Source: Pseudovibrio exalbescens DSM 16456 (lineage in GTDB: Bacteria; Pseudomonadota; Alphaproteobacteria; Rhizobiales; Stappiaceae). Taken from it: a DNA stretch of 64,000 nt. Of this stretch, positions 39,284 through 48,351 are shown in pieces. Numbering within the stretch: the first letter of the stretch is position 1; every line of letters starts with the position of its first letter. The position numbers were made by a program, and so were the translations under genes. Under the pieces are notes generated by a model that saw nothing but the letters and a program-made list of their open reading frames with translations, was not told the origin of the DNA and ran no database searches. Location of the stretch: positions 1-64,000 of the forward strand of contig NZ_AUGS01000009.1 of NCBI RefSeq assembly GCF_000422785.1, in the 5' to 3' direction.

Positions 39284-40039
39284 ATGTCGACCTTCGACCG
39301 CAATAACACGCAGCGGTTTGGTATGGCCGGCGCTCGCGCCGATGCAGGTGTCTATGACGCTGGTTTGCGCGCCTACATGCTCCGCGTCTACAATTACATG
39401 GCCCTTGGCGTCGCAATCACAGGTCTGGTTGCGCTGGCAAGTTTCAATATGGCCGTTGATGGAGCGACCGGCCAGCTGACCGCATTTGGTGCAGCAATCT
39501 ACACCACCCCACTTCGCTGGGTAGTCATGCTGGCGCCGCTCGGTCTCGTTTTCTTCCTGAGCGCCCGCATCCATAAAATGAGCGCAAGCGCGGCTCAAAC
39601 CACCTTCTGGATTTACGCCGCATTGATGGGCTTGTCCCTGTCGTGGATCTTCATGGTCTACACAGGCAACTCCATTGCACGCGTCTTCTTCATCTCCGCA
39701 GCGTCCTTCGGCGCACTGAGCCTGTTCGGCTACACGACCAAGAAGGACCTGTCTGCATGGGGCTCCTTCCTGTTCATGGGCCTCATCGGCATCATCATTG
39801 CGTCGCTGGTGAACCTGTTCCTGGCATCTTCTGCCCTGCAGTTCGCCATCTCCGTGATCGGTGTTCTGGTTTTCGCAGGCCTTACCGCCTACGACACACA
39901 GCAGATCAAGGAAATGTATGCGGCGTCCGACAGTGCTGATTCCGCAGGCAAGAAGGCTGTAATGGGCGCTCTGCGTCTGTATCTGGACTTCATCAACCTG
40001 TTCATCATGTTGCTGTCCCTGTTTGGCAATCGCGAGTAA
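39284..40039 (+). CDS. Bax inhibitor-1/YccA family membrane protein
   Basis: 251 residues with a soluble N-terminus of about 35 residues and seven membrane helices. The pattern LRVYNYMALGVAITG and the terminal GALRLYLDFINLFIMLL are family marks. Members act as pH-sensitive calcium leak channels or interact with FtsH. ATG at 39284 (MSTFDRNN) with GAGAGG upstream is preferred to the TTG at 39257. A small palindrome CGGGTG/CACCCG (39235-39250) lies just upstream. Confidence 0.93.
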   Translation: MSTFDRNNTQRFGMAGARADAGVYDAGLRAYMLRVYNYMALGVAITGLVALASFNMAVDGATGQLTAFGAAIYTTPLRWVVMLAPLGLVFFLSARIHKMSASAAQTTFWIYAALMGLSLSWIFMVYTGNSIARVFFISAASFGALSLFGYTTKKDLSAWGSFLFMGLIGIIIASLVNLFLASSALQFAISVIGVLVFAGLTAYDTQQIKEMYAASDSADSAGKKAVMGALRLYLDFINLFIMLLSLFGNRE

Positions 40040-40067
40040 CCGCGAACGGCCAAGCCGAGAAAAAGAC

Positions 40068-40101
40068 CAAAGAGCTCGGAGCCCCCACTCCGGGCTCTTT
40101 T
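40068..40101 (+). terminator. Rho-independent terminator of the Bax inhibitor-like gene
   Basis: AAAGAGC-CGGAG pairs with CTCCG-GCTCTTT across a short loop (one unpaired base in each arm), followed by TTTTC. Confidence 0.82.
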
Positions 40102-40140
40102 CATACCTGCTGCCCTTTATTGCTCGGACATCAAGACCTC

Positions 40141-40464
40141 ATGTCACACCCATTTAAAGGCCCCCTGTTTCGCCCTTATGCGCGAACCGTCTACCGCTTC
40201 CGCGATTACCATGACCAAGCTCCGATGAAAGCCGTGGTCTTGTTCTGGAGCTGCCTTGCCGGAACCTTTATCCTGTTGTTCCTGTTGTCCGGCCTGCATC
40301 CGGCGTTTGCCTTCGGGCTCCTGCCCGTGGCGATATTGCAGCTTCCGTTTCTGTATACGCTGCGCAAACATGCAGATCCGCACGCCACATTGCTTTCGGG
40401 CAAGTCGCGTCCACTTGCCCCAAAACTTGCGGCGATGGTCAAGGCTGTGTTTCCAGATTTGTAG
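40141..40464 (+). CDS. Small inner-membrane protein of unknown function
   Basis: 107 residues with two adjacent membrane helices (about 29-49 and 53-70), a basic N-terminal segment (FRPYARTVYRFRDYH) and a short basic C-terminal tail. I do not recognise a named family. The ATG at 40141 (MSHPFKGP) is used. It converges on the DUF2794 gene with eight bases between the stops. Confidence 0.65.
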   Translation: MSHPFKGPLFRPYARTVYRFRDYHDQAPMKAVVLFWSCLAGTFILLFLLSGLHPAFAFGLLPVAILQLPFLYTLRKHADPHATLLSGKSRPLAPKLAAMVKAVFPDL

Positions 40465-40472
40465 CTCAGCCG

Positions 40473-40862
40473 CTAATCGACGACACGCAGGTGGCGCTTC
40501 TTTTCCAACACACGCAATACTGTGCTCAGGTCATGACCGCGCCGCAAGATCACGCCTCCAGCCCCCACAACACTGTAGGCGCCCTGCTTGCGCGCAAGCT
40601 TCGGGTTTTTCTCAACTCGGTACAAAGGCATTTCGCTACTTCGTCGGAAAATGGAAAAAACCGCGCGCTCTGCCCCATGATCAATGGCATAGTCCCGCCA
40701 TTCGCCGGCAGCTACCATACGGCCATAAAGCCGCAGGATCAGGTCAAGTTCGGTGCGATGGAAGGAAACGGGCAACTTCTGGGATTTTCGAGAGGGAGCG
40801 ACGCTGGACAGCACGGTGGCTGGAGCATCGCTCGCGATCACGCTTTCATCACCATCACTCAT
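40473..40862 (-). CDS. DUF2794 family protein
   Basis: 129 residues. The conserved core (VSFHRTELDLILRLYGRMVAAG ... RDYAIDHG ... AVFSIFRRSSEMPLYRVEKNP) is DUF2794, a small soluble protein common in alphaproteobacteria and without known function. The first 30 residues are variable. Confidence 0.87.
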   Translation of the reverse strand: MSDGDESVIASDAPATVLSSVAPSRKSQKLPVSFHRTELDLILRLYGRMVAAGEWRDYAIDHGAERAVFSIFRRSSEMPLYRVEKNPKLARKQGAYSVVGAGGVILRRGHDLSTVLRVLEKKRHLRVVD

Positions 40863-41201
40863 AGTGCCTCCGCGGTGAGATCCGGATAGGACGGGCTATG
40901 ACACCCTGGCTAAGTAATCAGAGTGCGATATTCATCCCGATCCCGCAAGCATAGACCCGCCATCACGCCCAAACTCCCGCCTTACGCTACGAAATTTTGT
41001 CAGAAAGTCTCCTCTGAAGTATCTCAGTTTTGACTTAATTGGGACATTGAGCAGCCATCTTGAAAATCGATAGTGACACTGTTGCCAATGAGAGTTCGGC
41101 CTCATCAGATACCCCTGACGATGCCCCCTCCCCCCCTCAAAGGATGGTGAGGTCGAACTTTCACCCCTCCTGCAAGACAACGGTCGTACGGGCCGCCTCC
41201 C
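40863..41201. other. Intergenic region, 339 bases
   Basis: Both flanking genes are on the minus strand, so the DUF2794 promoter should be near 40870-40950. Short open frames on both strands show no plausible protein. A pyrimidine-rich tract (41121-41140) is the only compositional oddity. Confidence 0.4.
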
Positions 41202-41780
41202 TCAAAATCCAAGAGATCGACCGCCACGCCCCAACAATTTGGGCGCTTGCTGGCAATCCCAGATACCGGCCAGAAGCCGCGCAGTGTCCCGCGCCAACTC
41301 ATAGGGGTTTTGCGTTGCCAACGCATCAATATAGCCGATGTGACAGGTTTGCCCCTCTCCCAGCTGCGTGACAACAAGCACCTCCCCTCGATAAATGCTG
41401 GTACGCTTCAGGCCCTCCTGAACCTGGGTGAACCATCGCAATATGGTGGCAACCGGCTGCCCATCTTCCAGCACCCATTCCACTCGCTCTCCGGGCTGGT
41501 TACGCGGCTCCAGAGTTTGAAAGGCAGCGGGCTCCTCATCGGCCGCTGCGCCGAAGCTCACATAAAACCGCTCCTGACCGCCAGACACCCAAACCTGTAT
41601 GTCCTGATAGCCCTCGCACAGCCACTCGGCTGCGGATTCCCGGTCATAAATTTTCGCCAACTGACAGTCGCCAATCAGGTTCAAGCCGGTTTCAATCCGG
41701 TCCATTGGCTCTGCTTTGAGGGGAAGTGAAAAAAGAAGAAGCGCACAATACACGACTGGATCCCATAAAAATCGAGGCAT
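41202..41780 (-). CDS. Secreted protein of unknown function
   Basis: 192 residues. A signal peptide (about 1-23, ending PLKAEP) precedes a soluble domain with three cysteines (DCQLAKIY, EWLCEGYQ, TCHIGYID) plus one near the C-terminus (WDCQQAP), enough for two disulfides. I do not recognise the family. The ATG at 41780 has GGAGACC upstream; 41795 is an alternative. It is divergent from ppa. Confidence 0.68.
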   Translation of the reverse strand: MPRFLWDPVVYCALLLFSLPLKAEPMDRIETGLNLIGDCQLAKIYDRESAAEWLCEGYQDIQVWVSGGQERFYVSFGAAADEEPAAFQTLEPRNQPGERVEWVLEDGQPVATILRWFTQVQEGLKRTSIYRGEVLVVTQLGEGQTCHIGYIDALATQNPYELARDTARLLAGIWDCQQAPKLLGRGGRSLGF

Positions 41781-41915
41781 TCGGTCTCCATTCATAAAAA
41801 ATCCATGGTGATGGTGCAGGGAGCACCAAAGTATCGCGGATCATCCGAAAAATCAGGTTGCAACATCTCGTGACCCTTGCAATACAGGCACCAATTCAAA
41901 ACGGAGTATACATAA

Positions 41916-42455
41916 ATGCGTATTGAAAGCATTCCTGTTGGTAAAAACCCGCCGGAGGATGTGAACGTCATCATCGAGGTGCCGGTCGGCGGTGAGCCAA
42001 TCAAGTATGAGATGGAAAAAGAGTCCGGCGCCATGTTCGTCGACCGTTTCCTCTACACGCCGATGCGCTACCCCGGAAACTACGGCTTTGTGCCTTCAAC
42101 CCTGTGCGGCGACGGTGACCCGATTGATGTTGTGGTCGTCAACCAACGCCCGATCGTCCCTGGCGCTGTCATGAACTGCCGCCCGATCGGTGTGATGGTG
42201 ATGGAAGACGAGTCCGGTCAGGACGAGAAGATCATCGCAGTGCCAAGCACCAAGCTGACCCGTCGCTATGAAAACGTGAAGTCCATCGAAGACCTTCCTG
42301 AAATCACAATCAAGCAGGTGGAGCACTTCTTCGAGCACTACAAGGATCTGGAGCCCAACAAATGGGTACGGATCGCAGGTATTCATGGTGCAGAAGTAGC
42401 CAAGCGCATGATTCAGGAGTCCATTGAGCGCTACAAGGCGGAAGGCGACAAGTAA
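41916..42455 (+). CDS. ppa: Inorganic pyrophosphatase
   Basis: 179 residues, family I soluble enzyme that hydrolyses pyrophosphate and so drives biosynthesis. The metal-binding signature DGDPIDV contains D66, D68 and D71, and [23 protein letters not shown] is typical. Length matches bacterial enzymes. ACGGAG stands upstream of the ATG. It is a single-gene unit with a strong terminator. Confidence 0.97.
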   Translation: MRIESIPVGKNPPEDVNVIIEVPVGGEPIKYEMEKESGAMFVDRFLYTPMRYPGNYGFVPSTLCGDGDPIDVVVVNQRPIVPGAVMNCRPIGVMVMEDESGQDEKIIAVPSTKLTRRYENVKSIEDLPEITIKQVEHFFEHYKDLEPNKWVRIAGIHGAEVAKRMIQESIERYKAEGDK

Positions 42456-42480
42456 GCCTCGCTCTGGTATACCCCATAAT

Positions 42481-42518
42481 AAAGCCCGCCAGCTCAATTC
42501 AGCTGGCGGGCTTTTTTC
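42481..42518. terminator. Terminator between ppa and dsbB
   Basis: An 11-base stem (GCCCGCCAGCT with AGCTGGCGGGC) is followed by TTTTTTC and preceded by AAA. It lies between the converging ppa and dsbB genes. Confidence 0.9.
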
Positions 42519-42543
42519 ATCACTTGCATCAAACAGCGTCGCG

Positions 42544-43080
42544 TTATGCGACGTCTCGACGCGGACGCAGCAGCACCCCGCACAGAGCCACGAATGTCAT
42601 GCCGATGGAATAAAGCACATTCAGCCCGGCAAACGACAATCCCAAGATGCGGATCGCCGGCACGGAACAGCTCACAACGCGGGTTTCATTCAGCACATTG
42701 AGCATGGCGGATGCATCATTGATGGAAGATACCGGCCCGCCGCAGTCATTGGGACCAAGCCAGAACTCCCATTCGGCACCTGCCTGATAGATGCCGATCG
42801 CACCGCCATAAAGAAACAGCCCCGCCAGTCCGAGCAACAAAACAGATGTCACCCACGTATAGCGTTCGGTGAGCGCAAAACCCAGCGCCACCACGGCCAC
42901 CGCCGTTCCGATGTAATACGGCACACGCTGCGCCAGACAAAGCTGACACGGCAGATAACCGGCCATCTGGAATCCCCACGCCATGGCAATCGCCACCACG
43001 CAGCCCAGCAAAACAAGGGCCGCAGCCACTTTCTTTGGCTGCATCAATGCATAGGAGAAGGAGCGGGTAACATATTCCAT
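42544..43080 (-). CDS. dsbB: Disulfide bond formation protein DsbB
   Basis: 178 residues with four membrane helices. It reoxidises periplasmic DsbA and passes electrons to ubiquinone. Both essential cysteine pairs are there: C45-x-x-C48 (CQLC) and C113/C138 in the second periplasmic loop. The ten-base gap to the YqaA-type gene upstream suggests one transcript. A DsbA gene is not in the window. Confidence 0.92.
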   Translation of the reverse strand: MEYVTRSFSYALMQPKKVAAALVLLGCVVAIAMAWGFQMAGYLPCQLCLAQRVPYYIGTAVAVVALGFALTERYTWVTSVLLLGLAGLFLYGGAIGIYQAGAEWEFWLGPNDCGGPVSSINDASAMLNVLNETRVVSCSVPAIRILGLSFAGLNVLYSIGMTFVALCGVLLRPRRDVA

Positions 43081-43090
43081 TTTCAGGACC

Positions 43091-43669
43091 TTAGATGAAC
43101 TTGATCACGACAAAACCGCCCACGAGAAGCACCACAAACACAGTAAACACAAGCCCGAGCCGCTTTTCAATGAAGGTGCGAATAGGAGGCCCGAAGAAGT
43201 AGAGCAGGCCGGCAACCACGAAAAAGCGCAGTCCCCGCGAAACGATGCTGGCCACAATAAAGATTGGCAGGTTCAACGCAAAGGCGCCGCTGGCAATTGT
43301 GATCACTTTGTAGGGGAAGGGAGTGAGACCGGCGAAAAACACAAACCACCACCCCCAGGTTTCAAACAGATTCTGAAATTGCTGAAACTTGTCCAGATAG
43401 CCATAGAACGACAGAATCGGCTCAGCTACTTGCACATAGAGCACCGCGCCGATCATATAGCCCAGAATGCCGCCCAAAACGGATGTGATCGTGCAGATCA
43501 GCGCATACCACCAGGCTTTGGCCCGCTGGCTGATAACCATGGGAATGAGCAGAATGTCCGGCGGAATGGGAAAAACAGAGCTTTCAACAAATGACACCGT
43601 GCCCAGCGCGGCGGGTGCCCGCGGCCCGGAGGCCAGCGAAAGGGTCCAGTCATAGAGTCGACGTATCAT
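43091..43669 (-). CDS. YqaA family (DedA-like, SNARE-associated) membrane protein
   Basis: 192 residues with about five hydrophobic segments. The motif FVESSVFPIPPDILLIPMV at the N-terminus and the conserved GLTPFPYKVITIASG are those of the YqaA/VTT domain; related DedA proteins flip polyprenyl phosphate or phospholipids. The ATG at 43669 (MIRRLYDWTLSLA) is family-like. It precedes dsbB by ten bases. Confidence 0.9.
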   Translation of the reverse strand: MIRRLYDWTLSLASGPRAPAALGTVSFVESSVFPIPPDILLIPMVISQRAKAWWYALICTITSVLGGILGYMIGAVLYVQVAEPILSFYGYLDKFQQFQNLFETWGWWFVFFAGLTPFPYKVITIASGAFALNLPIFIVASIVSRGLRFFVVAGLLYFFGPPIRTFIEKRLGLVFTVFVVLLVGGFVVIKFI

Positions 43670-43819
43670 GCTTTGGCTTTTGCCCCTGAAAGAAAAAACG
43701 CCCTGCCGTCGCCATGCGGTCGGCAAGATCCCCTACCACAAAACACCCTTTTACCGTCGAAATATGACAGATGCTCCCCAACAATGCATCTTTAGCTGTG
43801 ATTTGGTGTAACCCCCCCG

Positions 43820-43847
43820 TTGACCTCGCAAATCTTATCGCTATAGT
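43820..43847 (+). promoter_or_regulatory. Promoter of tRNA-Leu
   Basis: TTGACC (43820-43825), a 16-base spacer and TATAGT (43842-43847), 21 bases before the tRNA 5' end. The match and distance are right for a stable-RNA promoter. Confidence 0.65.
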
Positions 43848-43868
43848 CCACCGAGCTTTCAGGAGCTA

Positions 43869-43955
43869 GCCCCTGTGGCGGAACTGGTAGACGCGACGGA
43901 TTCAAAATCCGTTTCCTTCACCGGAGTGCCCGTTCGAGTCGGGCCAGGGGCACCA
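43869..43955 (+). tRNA. tRNA-Leu (anticodon CAA)
   Basis: 87 bases. Acceptor stem GCCCCTG/CAGGGGC, anticodon stem ACGGA/TCCGT with loop TTCAAAA (anticodon CAA, reading UUG), a long variable arm as in leucine tRNAs, T arm with GTTCGAGTC, discriminator A and an encoded CCA. Confidence 0.96.
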
Positions 43956-43998
43956 CCACTTTCTCTTTCATGACAAATGAAGTGGCTGCAACCGGCAC

Positions 43999-44940
43999 TC
44001 AGCCGAGGTCAGCAAGTGGATGATATTGTTCCACAATCTGCTTCAGCCTCTCATCAAGAACATGCGTGTAGATCTGGGTTGTGGAAATATCCGCATGACC
44101 CAACAGCTGTTGGACGACCCGCAAGTCGGCTCCGTTCTGAAGCAGGTGCGAAGCAAAGGCATGGCGCAGCACGTGAGGCGACACCTTGGCCGGATCCAGC
44201 TCGGCCCGCACCGCCAGCGCCTTGAGATCGCGCCCAAATCCCTGACGTGTCACATGCCCGCTTTCCCCATGGCTGGGAAACAACCATACACTGTCCGCAT
44301 ACCGACCCATGGCCGCACGTTGACGCACATATTCGCTCATGGCCGCTTGGGCCCGTCGGGACAACGGCACGGCCCGCTCCTTGTTGCCCTTGCCGCGGAT
44401 GGTAATCAAACGGCTGTCCCGCAGTGCCGCATTGACCGGCAAGGACACCAGCTCAGACACACGCAGCCCTGTGGCATACAAAACCTCCAGCAGCGTATAG
44501 AGCCTTAAAGCCCGCAATTGTTTGGCATCGGTGTCGTGGGTCTTCTGCGCTTCGGATTCGGCCAAGCCGATGAGTCGGTCCACTTCCGCCTCGCTCAAAA
44601 CATTGGGCAGGCTGTGCGCCTTTTTCGGCGTGGCAATGGTGCGTGTGGGGTCATCTTCACGCCAGCCCTCCGCATAGCAGAACCGATAGAACTGGCGTAA
44701 CGCCGACAACCGGCGGGCTTGTGACGTCGCTGCAAAACCGCGATCCGTCAGTTCGATCAGGTAGCCACGCACATCATCTGTAGACGCTTCGATCAACGTC
44801 CGTTTCTGCCGCGCAAGATAGCTGTCATAGTCCTCAAGATCGGTTCGGTAGCTTTCCAGCGTGTTGAACGCACTGTCTCGCTCCACGGCGAGCATCTCGA
44901 AAAAGGCTTCCGCTTCGTGACTTGCCCGCATGGTGCTCAC
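43999..44940 (-). CDS. xerD: Tyrosine recombinase XerD
   Basis: 313 residues. With XerC it resolves chromosome dimers at dif. The N-terminal core-binding domain (1-105) is followed by the catalytic domain with R160, K184, H256, R259, H282 and nucleophile Y291. The start is GTG at 44940, whose bases overlap the stop of the upstream small membrane protein (GTGA). Opposite orientation to aroK is the usual alphaproteobacterial arrangement, so this is the housekeeping enzyme and not a phage integrase, despite the tRNA next to it. Confidence 0.95.
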   Translation of the reverse strand: MSTMRASHEAEAFFEMLAVERDSAFNTLESYRTDLEDYDSYLARQKRTLIEASTDDVRGYLIELTDRGFAATSQARRLSALRQFYRFCYAEGWREDDPTRTIATPKKAHSLPNVLSEAEVDRLIGLAESEAQKTHDTDAKQLRALRLYTLLEVLYATGLRVSELVSLPVNAALRDSRLITIRGKGNKERAVPLSRRAQAAMSEYVRQRAAMGRYADSVWLFPSHGESGHVTRQGFGRDLKALAVRAELDPAKVSPHVLRHAFASHLLQNGADLRVVQQLLGHADISTTQIYTHVLDERLKQIVEQYHPLADLG

Positions 44941-45071
44941 CAGTCCTTCTCGACGGAAACCGTGATTTCTCGCGGTGTCGGTTCCACGAAGGTGGACAGG
45001 GCATACATGGCAAGAACCACGGTGATGACACCAAGACCGATCAAGGAAAGCAACCGTGTTAATGTAGGCAT
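44937..45071 (-). CDS. 44-residue single-pass membrane protein coupled to xerD
   Basis: The frame starts ATG at 45071 (MPTLTRLLSLIGLG) and ends TGA at 44937, overlapping the xerD GTG start by four bases. It encodes one membrane helix (about 5-27) and a short tail with VEPTPREITVSV, which resembles small proteins I recall at this position in other Rhizobiales. Function unknown. The coupling and the conserved-looking tail argue that it is a real gene. Its frame is short enough to be missed by standard gene calling. Confidence 0.72.
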   Translation of the reverse strand: MPTLTRLLSLIGLGVITVVLAMYALSTFVEPTPREITVSVEKDW

Positions 45072-45267
45072 GGCGACCCAGCGAACTCCCGTCTCATGGC
45101 AGCGGCACCAGCCCTGCTCCCGACAGTACTAGAGGAAATTGGAAAATAGACTGTTTACCGCCTCCACATCAAGCAGATCGCCGTTGCAAGATGTGCATCA
45201 CGCCTTGACAGAACCCAGTGAGTTAAGGTCAAAGCAAATTGAGAAGACAAGTTGATGAGGGTGCAGC

Positions 45268-45900
45268 GTGACCGCCATTGAGAAGAAGGCGGCAGTCCGC
45301 AGAAAACGGGCTGCGAACATAACAAAGCGTCTCCATGGCAAATCCATTGTGCTGGTGGGCATCATGGGCTGCGGCAAGTCAACAGTGGGGCGTCGGCTGG
45401 CGCAGTATTTGTCCCTGCCCTTTATCGATGCCGACACAGAGATTGAACGGGCGGCAGATCGCAGCATCAGCGAAATCTTTGCTGAACATGGGGAAGCCTA
45501 CTTTCGCGACGGGGAAAAGCGCGTGATCGCCCGCCTGTTGCAGGAAGGTCCGCAAGTGCTGGCCACGGGCGGCGGGGCATTCATAAACGACGACACACGG
45601 CACAACATCAAGACCAACGGCATTTCCGTGTGGATGCGCGCTGAACTGCCCATCATCATGGCCCGTGTGCGCAAACGGCCCACCCGGCCGCTGCTCAAGA
45701 CACCAGATCCGGAAGCCACCATGAAGAAGCTCATGGCAGAGCGCGAACCGATTTACGCGCAGGCTGACATGACCATCTGGTCTCGTGATGTAAGCCATGA
45801 GGCCGTGATGGAAGAAATCCTCAAGGCGCTGGAAGCCAACCTGCCGCCTTTGCAAGAAGGCGCGGCGCCTGCGCCGGATACAACGGGACCGGAATCGTGA
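45268..45900 (+). CDS. aroK: Shikimate kinase
   Basis: 210 residues. It phosphorylates shikimate in aromatic amino acid synthesis. P-loop GIMGCGKST at 31-39, shikimate-binding DADTEIE, and GGGAF are present, as is the lid arginine region (RPLLKTPDP). GTG start with AGGGTGC upstream. The extra basic N-terminal 24 residues are common in Rhizobiales. Its stop overlaps the aroB GTG by four bases. Confidence 0.95.
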   Translation: MTAIEKKAAVRRKRAANITKRLHGKSIVLVGIMGCGKSTVGRRLAQYLSLPFIDADTEIERAADRSISEIFAEHGEAYFRDGEKRVIARLLQEGPQVLATGGGAFINDDTRHNIKTNGISVWMRAELPIIMARVRKRPTRPLLKTPDPEATMKKLMAEREPIYAQADMTIWSRDVSHEAVMEEILKALEANLPPLQEGAAPAPDTTGPES

Positions 45901-47021
45901 CACAAGAAACTGCCATCAAAACCGTGACGGTGGATCTGGGAGATCGCACCTACCCGATCCTGATCCGCCGCAACCTGCTGGAAACCACAGGCGCGCTCAT
46001 TGCAGCTCAGGTTCCCGGCAGCCGGGTGGTCATCATCACGGATGAGACCGTCGCCGACCTGCATCTGGGCACCCTGCAAACCAGTTTGCGCGCTGCCGCC
46101 ATCGAATACGATACACTCACGGTTCCTGCGGGTGAAAAAACCAAGCGCTTCGAGATCTTCGAGAGACTGGTGGATGACATCCTCGCCCTGCGGCTGGAGC
46201 GCGGCGATGCCGTTCTCGCTCTCGGCGGCGGTGTTGTGGGTGATCTGTCCGGCTTCGTTTCCGGCGTTGTTAGAAGGGGCATGAAGTTCATCCAGGTCCC
46301 CACCACGTTGCTCTCGCAGGTCGACAGTTCCGTGGGGGGCAAGACCGGTATCAACTCCCGGCATGGCAAGAATCTCATCGGCGTCTTCCATCAGCCGTCA
46401 CTGGTCGTGGCGGACACGGCTATTCTGGACACCTTGTCGGACCGCGAATTCCGCGCCGGTTACGCCGAAGTTGCCAAGTACGGCCTGATCAACGACGCGC
46501 CATTCTTCACCTGGCTTGAAGACAACCACAGCGCCATCTTTGCCGGAGGCGAGGAACGCGATGAGGCCGTGGCTCACTCATGCCGGGCCAAGGCCGCCGT
46601 GGTTGCGGCAGATGAGCGCGAGGCAGGCCAACGGGCGCTGCTCAATCTCGGCCATACCTTCGGCCACGCTCTGGAAGGGGCTGTGGCCTATGACAGCGCC
46701 CGGCTTGTTCATGGCGAAGGCGTGAGTATCGGCATGGTCATGGCCTTCGAATTTTCCGCTCGCTTGAATTTATGTGCGCCGGAAGATGCGGTGCGGGTCG
46801 AGAACCACTTGAAAACTGTGGGTTTGCCCACACGTATAAGCCAGATTCCCGGTCAACTTCCCCCGCTTGAAACCTTTATGGACCTGATCGCTCAGGACAA
46901 GAAGGTCAGCCGTGGTCAGTTGACCTTCATTCTGGCGCGCGGCATCGGGCAGTCTTTTCAGGAAAAGGCTGTCGATCCCGCCCCGCTTCGAGATTTTCTT
47001 GAGGAGCAACTAGCTCAATGA
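45897..47021 (+). CDS. aroB: 3-dehydroquinate synthase
   Basis: 374 residues. It cyclises DAHP to 3-dehydroquinate, the second step of the shikimate pathway, with NAD and a divalent metal. GGGVVGDLSGFVSG and DSSVGGKTGIN are the NAD- and substrate-binding blocks; metal ligands lie in the EVAKYG and LNLGHTFGHALE regions. Start GTG overlaps the aroK stop, and its stop overlaps the next ATG, so aroK-aroB-corC are translationally coupled. Confidence 0.96.
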   Translation: MTQETAIKTVTVDLGDRTYPILIRRNLLETTGALIAAQVPGSRVVIITDETVADLHLGTLQTSLRAAAIEYDTLTVPAGEKTKRFEIFERLVDDILALRLERGDAVLALGGGVVGDLSGFVSGVVRRGMKFIQVPTTLLSQVDSSVGGKTGINSRHGKNLIGVFHQPSLVVADTAILDTLSDREFRAGYAEVAKYGLINDAPFFTWLEDNHSAIFAGGEERDEAVAHSCRAKAAVVAADEREAGQRALLNLGHTFGHALEGAVAYDSARLVHGEGVSIGMVMAFEFSARLNLCAPEDAVRVENHLKTVGLPTRISQIPGQLPPLETFMDLIAQDKKVSRGQLTFILARGIGQSFQEKAVDPAPLRDFLEEQLAQ

Positions 47022-48319
47022 CAGATCTTCCACTTTGGGCATCCGTCGGCTTCATTTTCCTGCTGTTGTTCATGTCCGCGTTCTTTTCAGGGTCCGAAAC
47101 CGCCCTGACTGCCGCCTCCCGCGCCCGCATGCATCAGTTGGAGAAGTCAGGCAACAACAAGGCCGCCATTGTCTCCAAACTGATTGTGGCCCGTGAGCGC
47201 CTGATTGGTGCTTTGCTGCTGGGCAACAACCTCGTCAACATTTTTGCCTCAGCCTTGGCCACCTCGGTGCTGCTGAAGCTGTTCGGCGATGCAGGTGTGG
47301 CCTACGCCACCCTGATCATGACCTTGATGGTTCTGATCTTCGCCGAGGTCCTGCCAAAAACATGGGCCATCTCCGACCCGGACAAGTTCGCCACCGCCGT
47401 GGCACCTGTAATCCGCGTCATTGTGGCGATCTTCGGCCCGCTCGTGGCCATGATCGAGTTCATCGTACGCCACATTCTGCGCTTTCTCGGCGTTGGCGTG
47501 GACGATAACGCCTCCGTTCTGTCGGCCCATGACGAGCTGCGTGGCACGCTGGACCTGCAGCATCTGGAAGGCGGCATCGTGAAGGATGAGAAGGACCGCA
47601 TCGGCGGTGTTCTGGATCTGGCCGATCTGGAAGTCTCTGATGTCATGGTCCACCGCACCAAGCTGTTCGCGCTGAACGTGGACATGCCGCCGGAAGAGTT
47701 GGTCAACGAGATCCTTGGCAGCACACACACCCGCATTCCCATGTGGCGTGATGAGCCCGACAATTTCGTTGGTCTGGTCCATGCCAAGGACGTTCTGCGG
47801 GCGTTGGCCACCGTCAAGGGCGAAACCAACCAGTTGGACATCTCCAAGGTCATCACGCCGCTTTGGTACGTCCCGGACACCACCAGCCTGCAAAGCCAGC
47901 TCAATGCCTTCCTCAAGCGCAAGAGCCACTTTGCCCTCGTCATTGACGAGTACGGTGAAGTCATGGGCCTTGTCACCCTTGAGGACATCCTTGAGGAAAT
48001 CGTAGGCGAAATCGCCGACGAGCATGACATCGAACTGCCTGGCCTCAACCCGCAGGCCGATGGATCCGTCATTGTGGACGGCTCGGTGCCAATTCGCGAC
48101 TTGAACCGCGCAACTGATTGGGAACTGCCAGATGAAGAGGCAACAACAATTGCCGGCCTTGTCATCCACGAGGCGAAGATGATTCCGGAAGAACGCCAGG
48201 TGTTCACGTTCCACGGTTTCCGCTTCACCGTGCTTCAACGCGAAAAGAACCGCATCACCCGCTTGCGCATGTTGCCGGTCACCAAGCCCAAGGCCCGAGG
48301 GTCCGCGTCAAAGACTTGA
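47018..48319 (+). CDS. CNNM/CorC-type transporter-associated protein (DUF21, CBS, CorC_HlyC)
   Basis: 433 residues. An N-terminal DUF21 domain with three or four membrane helices (about 5-150; GSETALTAASRARM is the family block), a CBS pair (about 200-330, containing LVHAKDVLRAL and YGEVMGLVTLEDILEEIVG) and a C-terminal CorC_HlyC domain. Homologues export magnesium (CNNM) or protect against magnesium and cobalt stress. The overlap with aroB is four bases. Confidence 0.92.
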   Translation: MTDLPLWASVGFIFLLLFMSAFFSGSETALTAASRARMHQLEKSGNNKAAIVSKLIVARERLIGALLLGNNLVNIFASALATSVLLKLFGDAGVAYATLIMTLMVLIFAEVLPKTWAISDPDKFATAVAPVIRVIVAIFGPLVAMIEFIVRHILRFLGVGVDDNASVLSAHDELRGTLDLQHLEGGIVKDEKDRIGGVLDLADLEVSDVMVHRTKLFALNVDMPPEELVNEILGSTHTRIPMWRDEPDNFVGLVHAKDVLRALATVKGETNQLDISKVITPLWYVPDTTSLQSQLNAFLKRKSHFALVIDEYGEVMGLVTLEDILEEIVGEIADEHDIELPGLNPQADGSVIVDGSVPIRDLNRATDWELPDEEATTIAGLVIHEAKMIPEERQVFTFHGFRFTVLQREKNRITRLRMLPVTKPKARGSASKT

Positions 48320-48351
48320 GCCAGGGCTCCGCTCCGACTCCCGCGCAACAC

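Noticed and set aside
43869-44940. tRNA-Leu next to a tyrosine recombinase as an integrated element
   Set aside because: The recombinase is XerD by length, motifs and its position divergent from aroK. No other mobile genes or duplicated tRNA 3' end are present.
47249-48238. 329-codon open frame antisense to the CorC-like gene
   Set aside because: Shadow of a clear CNNM/CorC coding region; no ribosome site.
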